Notes under the pieces: generated by a model
Told to the model about the DNA's origin: nothing
The model's input: the letters and a program-made list of their open reading frames with translations, nothing else
The model's database searches: none
NCBI GenBank assembly: GCA_001599595.1
Contig: BCHH01000016.1
Coordinates: 491,901 to 555,900 of the forward strand
From: Beverwykella pulmonaria
Lineage: Eukaryota; Ascomycota; Dothideomycetes; Pleosporales; Melanommataceae
DNA length: 64,000 nucleotides
Direction: 5' to 3'
Made by a program: the position numbers and the translations under genes
Part shown: positions 56,308 to 64,000 of the stretch, piece after piece
How positions within the stretch are numbered: position 1 is the stretch's first letter
Layout: the number at the start of each line of letters is the position of its first letter

Positions 56308-58144
56308 CTAGGCCTCATCCTTCTCCGCCTTTCCAACCACTTCACCATCAGCATCAATAGCGACCTTGATCTTCCTGGTACTCGCCTTTCTTGGGTTATT
56401 CGACTCGAAAACAGCCGTAAGCTCCTCCAGCGTCTTCCCAGCAGTCTCCACGAAGAAGAAGTAGATAAGTCCAATCTCAATCGCGATCCATATGATGTAC
56501 ACCAAATACAAATGCCAGCCAATCTTTTTGATTCCAACACTGATGCCAAAGGTGTTTGTCATCGTCGCGATGTTGAGGAACACGAATTTAATCGCTGAGC
56601 CCTTCGCGCGAGTACGGTTCTGCAGCACTTCCATAGGGTAGAGAGTGGCGGAAGGTGTCATACCCATGGCGAAACAGATCCCGAACATGTAAATGGAAAC
56701 GATGACACCGTAGGATAAGCTGGCTTTGTGCACAGTTTCGGCTGTGAATGCGGTTAGGAAGCAGTACCAGAGGAGCGCGCCGGAGAGGCCACCGATCATC
56801 ATTTGGCGACGGCCGAATTTGTCGAGCATGAGAGCGCCGCAGGTTGCGGCGATCCACGAAAAAATGGGGTTAATAGCGTTAATGAGAAGTTGTGTGTTTG
56901 TGTTCGTTATGCCTGCGTTTTCGATCATTGCTGGCTAATTCTTCTCAGATCGGGGCGTTCAAGAATATTACAGCGTGTGGGTTGAACTTACCATAAAATA
57001 AGAAACGACATTGTTCCCGCTCCACTGACCGAAGAAAGCCACAGCGACAACGAGAGCGAGCCGGTACCTCGCAGATTTGGTCGACACGAGGTCGCGATAA
57101 TCCCACCAGTTATTCGCGGACATGTCCTCGTTACGTTCTGCGAGAATCTCACGATACTCTAGTTGAACGACGGGCGAGTTTGAATTGCCTTCGCCGTGGT
57201 ATTTGCTGAGAACAGTGAGGGCCTCGTCTCCTCTGTCTTGACCTACTAGCCATCGAGGTGATTCGGGCACAAAGATACACAGAATTATGGCGAAAGTAGG
57301 CAGAGCGGCTTGCATGATGGTTGGTATACGCCAGGCCCATGAATTCTTCATATGCCTATTAAAGGGTCAGCTGAACCTGATAAGAAGCTCGGAGGTAATG
57401 GCGACATACAAATTCGTTCCAAAAGTGATCCAACCAGATAAGATGTTCCCAATCCACCAGAAATTATTGTACCTTATTCTCAATTAGCCATATTCCCTCT
57501 TCCCAAAAATCGCTGAGAACTCACATGCCAGCCGTCTTCCCTCTCATACTCGGCGGCGCCATCTCCACGACATACGCAGGTGCAGCGGCATGAGCAACGA
57601 CAGCGCCAAATCCAAGGATGAATCTTCCCACCATGAACTGTGCCAGACTATGTGCTGATCCTTGAATCGCGGTACCAACAAGAACGATGGTACAGCCAAT
57701 AGACATAGAAGCACGTCGTCCATAATTATCGGCCACGAAACCACACACAGGAAAAGCAACAATTTGGGCGATCATGTAGATGATGAAGACAAAGCCAGTG
57801 CTGGGTCCAGCGCCGCTGAGTCCAAAGCTCTTCTGGAAGGGCTTCATAGCGTTGATTGCTCCCATTAGGGACCCATCTAGTCAAATTGGTTAATTTTGTG
57901 GATTATGAGGAAAGGAACTTGGAATGAAGTTACCATAGCCCTGGATGGTCGAGATGAGATAGCCGACCGACATGATCACATAGATGCGCACCACAGAGCG
58001 AACCGACATTTTGTGCTGCTGCGCCATGGCCGCGGTAAGTTCGATGGAGACAGGGTTCACCGAGATCACTTTGTCGGCCAACTTTTCGTTGTGAATAGAG
58101 ATGCCCTTGTCTTGTGAGACTCGGGGGGTAGTGGGATTTGCCAT
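56308..58144 (-). CDS. Lactose-permease-like sugar transporter (MFS, sugar porter family)
   Basis: Five exons, 58144-57934, 57876-57525, 57472-57410, 57355-56992 and 56934-56308; the four introns are 52-57 bp and in phase. Product 538 residues, 12 predicted helices. Landmarks: QGYGDGSLMGAINAM across intron 1 (fungal lactose permeases have a very similar G-Y-D-G-S-L-M-G), GFVADNYGRRAS between helices 2 and 3, VPESPRWLVGQDR after helix 6, SYFMPAMIENAGI across intron 4, LDKFGRRQMM between helices 8 and 9, and a final FFVETAGKTLEELTAVFE. These identify a disaccharide:proton symporter in the lactose/lactobionic-acid permease group, close to Kluyveromyces Lac12 in type. It is divergent from the GH2 beta-galactosidase gene with 546 bp between start codons, the arrangement known for LAC12-LAC4 and Aspergillus lacpA-bgaD. 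Lactose itself is an unlikely natural substrate for a mould in plant material; a beta-galactoside of plant origin is more likely. Confidence 0.9.
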
Positions 58145-58280
58145 GATGGGAAGGAAAAACTTTAAACCAGATGAGGGTGAAAATGCTCTTAGTGAGGAGC
58201 ATGTCCATATTTATACCCTGAAATGAACGTCTAGATGTGATATGGGATGGTCTGCGAGTCTCCCCATATCTTCTTATTTC

Positions 58281-58305
58281 CTGGGGAACGGAGATATTAC
58301 CCCAG
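58281..58305. promoter_or_regulatory. Inverted pair of CreA-type carbon-repression motifs
   Basis: CTGGGG at 58281-58286 and its inverse CCCCAG at 58300-58305, 13 bp apart, both matching SYGGRG. Functional CreA sites in Aspergillus are often paired. They lie mid-way in the divergent promoter, so glucose repression of both genes is a reasonable inference. Confidence 0.45.
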
Positions 58306-58426
58306 AAAATCCCATCGGTGCTACCGAAACATTGCTTCGGCGTTTGAATGAGAATCCGAGTCATGGGAAACAGAAATATCTGACCACACGAAAACCCACT
58401 AAAAATGGGTACTAGCACCTTCACCA

Positions 58427-58443
58427 CGGGTCGCAATACACCG
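58427..58443. promoter_or_regulatory. GAL4/LAC9-type CGG-N11-CCG site
   Basis: CGG at 58427-58429 and CCG at 58441-58443 are 11 bp apart, the spacing recognised by Gal4 and Lac9 zinc-cluster regulators in yeasts. One such site is expected by chance in roughly one promoter in eight of this length, so this is suggestive only. Confidence 0.3.
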
Positions 58444-58642
58444 AGCGAGCTAAACCATTCGGCCTTGCGGAAACTACATGCATATGGTAGTTTATCCTTC
58501 ATATAGGGTAGGATACCGTATATTTACAAGCAGCCGATAGACCTGGTCATTCTCTCGGCTCGTTGACTGAGACCTTCATTGAGCACCATCAGCCGACCTG
58601 AAACAGACTCCCAGACGTCGCGTGTATTCTCCGATCATCTAG

Positions 58643-61837
<3,195 letters not shown>

Positions 61838-62411
61838 ATGGTGGTATTCTAGATGGAGACGGAGATGGACTAAAGCCGGGCACAGCTTCTTGGTTGTACC
61901 CCCCCGATCAGTAATGTGAACTCTCCTCTACATACCGCTGAGCAATGCTTTTTCGTTTTTTCCCAAATCCCCTCATTTCGTCGGTTGAGACTCGGTTAGT
62001 GATAACGCGTGAATGCGGAGAGTGGCTTGTTAGCTGTCGCTTTCACATTGATTGATGAGGAGATATGTTCGGGGGTAAACACCTCTTTTTGGTATAGTAC
62101 ATGTGGTCGGCGTTTGATCTTGCTCTACTCTTCCAATTATGTCTTTTCGGCATTTGATCTTGCTTGATAGGTGCAGGAGCTAAGAAGCGGTGAATCCGCG
62201 TGATGTGACACGATACGATACGATACGAGATTTTAACTCCGGTTTATTCGCCTTCCTCGCATTCTCTCCATACCTCTTCACTAGGCTAAACGCGTTTCCG
62301 TAATCCATACCGCAGTATAAACCGTGACTTTACGACCATTGATACTTGCGGTCACTGGGCGCTGATAATATCTTGAGTTAGAACATGAACGGATCCCAGA
62401 ACCTCCGACGC
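61838..62411. other. Convergent intergenic region
   Basis: 574 bp between the beta-galactosidase and GH1 stop codons. It holds a pentamer repeat at 62207-62229 and nothing else that I can recognise. Confidence 0.45.
62207..62229. repeat. CGATA pentamer repeat
   Basis: Three to four tandem CGATA units (ACACGATACGATACGATACG), similar to the repeat at 51389-51418. Confidence 0.6.
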
Positions 62412-63982
62412 CTATGCTGTGGACTCCCTACGCTTTTTGAACGTCTCCTTCAGGTACCAAGCAGAGCGTTTTGGCGTTCTTTCCAACGTTTCGTAATTCG
62501 TGTGCACGATTCCCCAGCGCGGTCCGTAACCAGCCGCCCACTCTACACGACTAAGTCAGTCATTGCTATCGTCTGCTACAGCAGGAAACCTCATCGCGTA
62601 CCAAAGTTATCCATCAAGCTCCAAACATAGCATCCCTTCACCACCACTTTATCCTCATAGATCGCCCTTGAAATAGCATCGAGATACAGCCCCACATATC
62701 TTTGCCTGAACCTATCATCGACGGCCTTCTCCGCATGCTCTTCCCCTGCAACAGGGCATCCGTTCTCAGTAACAATAATTGGCAACCTATACCTCTTCCA
62801 TACCCAGTTCATCAGTTTCCGGAACCCCTCCGGCGCCACTCGGAGCCATGCGGTTCCAGACACCGGGCCAATTTCTTTACCCTCGCTGTTCACGGATGAC
62901 TCTTCAATGTTGGCGGTGTAGTCATCGTCAGCTGGAGGAGCGGTGAGCTGCCGAGCGTATTTTGTGGAGTAGTGGTTCATGCCGTAAAAGGCGTTGATCG
63001 GCGCTGATTGCCTAAGAAGGTCACGCTCAGAGGGAGTGAAAGTGGGAAGCCTTGAGCCGAGATACTGTCGCATTGAAGCCGGGTAGTCTGCACCCAGGAA
63101 AATTGGATCCGCGAACCACCCGATGTAGAACTCCAGTCTCCGCTGTGCTGCGTCTCGATCAGCCTCCAGATTCGCATCAAACGGCTCGTAAAAGTGGCCA
63201 TTCAGCACAATGGAGATCTCGCCTCCTTGCTTGGGCTGAAACTCGTCTGCGTAGGTTCTAATTGCAGCAATATGCGAGATAATGATGGTATGTCCCACGC
63301 GCCATGGCTCAGTCTTCGTGTCGTTGCCTGCTGCTGCGCAGTGGCCGGGTGCGAGAACTCCATTGTGGTGTCCGAAGATGGAGATGATGTACGGCTCATT
63401 GAACGTGACCCAGCGTTTGACTCGATCGCCGAAACGGAAGAAGCAGATTCGTGCGTAGTGCTCAAAATCCGCTTTGAACTCTTCCGTGTTGAGGAAGGCC
63501 CCATAGCGGTCGTAGATTCCCTGCGGGGTATCCCAGTGGAACAGCGTTACGACTGGTTCGATGCCACGGGCGAGCAACTGATCAATGAGACTATTGTAGA
63601 AGGCAATTCCCTTCTCGTTGATCTCGTCATTCCGGCCTCCAAGGGGAATGATTCGTGTCCAAGCAATCGAAAAGCGGTACACATCCACGCCAAGTTCGTG
63701 CATCAGTTGGACGTCTTCAGGCATACGGTGGTAATGGTCGCACGAGATATCAGCGTTCTCGCCGTTGGTTCGCGAGGGCGAGAGATGGGAGAAGGTGTCC
63801 CAGATTGACTGGCCTTTTCCATCTTCGTGAGCTCCTCCTTCGATCTGGTATGCAGCGGTCGCGACGCCGTAGGCGAAAGAGGAGGGGAGGGGAAGATCTT
63901 TGACAGGGAAGTCGTGGCCGGTGGATGAGCTGTAGGATTTTACAGTGGCTGAAGCCTGGAACATGGAAGCTTCGCTTGCCAT
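62412..63982 (-). CDS. Intracellular GH1 beta-glucosidase (or 6-phospho-free beta-galactosidase)
   Basis: Two exons, 63982-62602 and 62542-62412, with a 59-bp phase-1 intron (GTACGC...GTGTAG); 503 residues, no signal peptide, so it acts in the cytosol. GH1 TIM barrel landmarks: FAYGVATAAYQIEGG near the N-terminus, acid/base Glu196 in VTFNEPYI, nucleophile Glu406 in IVTENGCPV, and, completed by exon 2, [24 protein letters not shown], whose Glu-Trp contacts the sugar 4- and 6-hydroxyls (typical of beta-glucosidases and beta-galactosidases without phosphate). Most likely substrates are beta-glucosides such as cellobiose or plant aglycone glucosides, though beta-galactosides are possible. The gene ends the carbohydrate-related run at the right edge of the window; upstream promoter lies mostly beyond base 64000. 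Confidence 0.92.
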
Positions 63983-64000
63983 GGATATTGCGATGTCGTA

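Overview
This window is nuclear DNA of a filamentous ascomycete (Pezizomycotina). Genes carry short introns of about 48-90 bp with GT-AG ends and CTAAC-type branch points, lie on both strands with separate promoters, and belong to families typical of moulds (GH43, GH78, GH2 and GH1 glycosidases, a lactose-permease-like sugar transporter, DUF6594 proteins, retropepsin-like proteins). A dothideomycete is my guess; nothing seen fixes genus or species.

Layout. 1-11 kb is a conserved housekeeping block: a mitochondrial SpoU-type rRNA methyltransferase (cut by the window edge), a very large Mit1-like chromatin remodeller, and a MOV10-type RNA helicase. 11-18 kb is a gene desert with decayed coding sequence and a 62-bp tandem duplication. 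18-28 kb holds an unrecognised protein with a clear TATA box, a broken DUR3-type urea transporter in which one short piece lies in inverted orientation, a small protein behind stress-response elements, an intracellular GH43 enzyme and a multi-pass membrane protein. 28.7-35.3 kb holds a membrane-anchored methyltransferase, an FAD oxidoreductase and a flavin-containing monooxygenase, the last two sharing one divergent promoter. 35-47 kb is decayed or fast-evolving: two damaged DUF6594 genes and two retropepsin-like genes in otherwise empty DNA.

The right end (47.3-64 kb) is the most coherent part. It carries a secreted GH78 alpha-L-rhamnosidase-like enzyme, a secreted saponin-hydrolase-like beta-propeller protein, a lactose-permease-like transporter, an intracellular GH2 beta-galactosidase divergent from the transporter, and an intracellular GH1 beta-glucosidase. 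Read together they suggest a route that attacks a rhamnose- and galactose-bearing plant glycoside outside the cell, imports the freed disaccharide and splits it inside. The enzyme set would suit a saponin of the rhamnosyl-galactosyl-glucuronide type. The cluster hypothesis is inference; the individual family calls are much firmer.

Gene models were built by hand from reading frames and splice signals. Intron coordinates in the evidence fields are consistent in phase unless stated otherwise.
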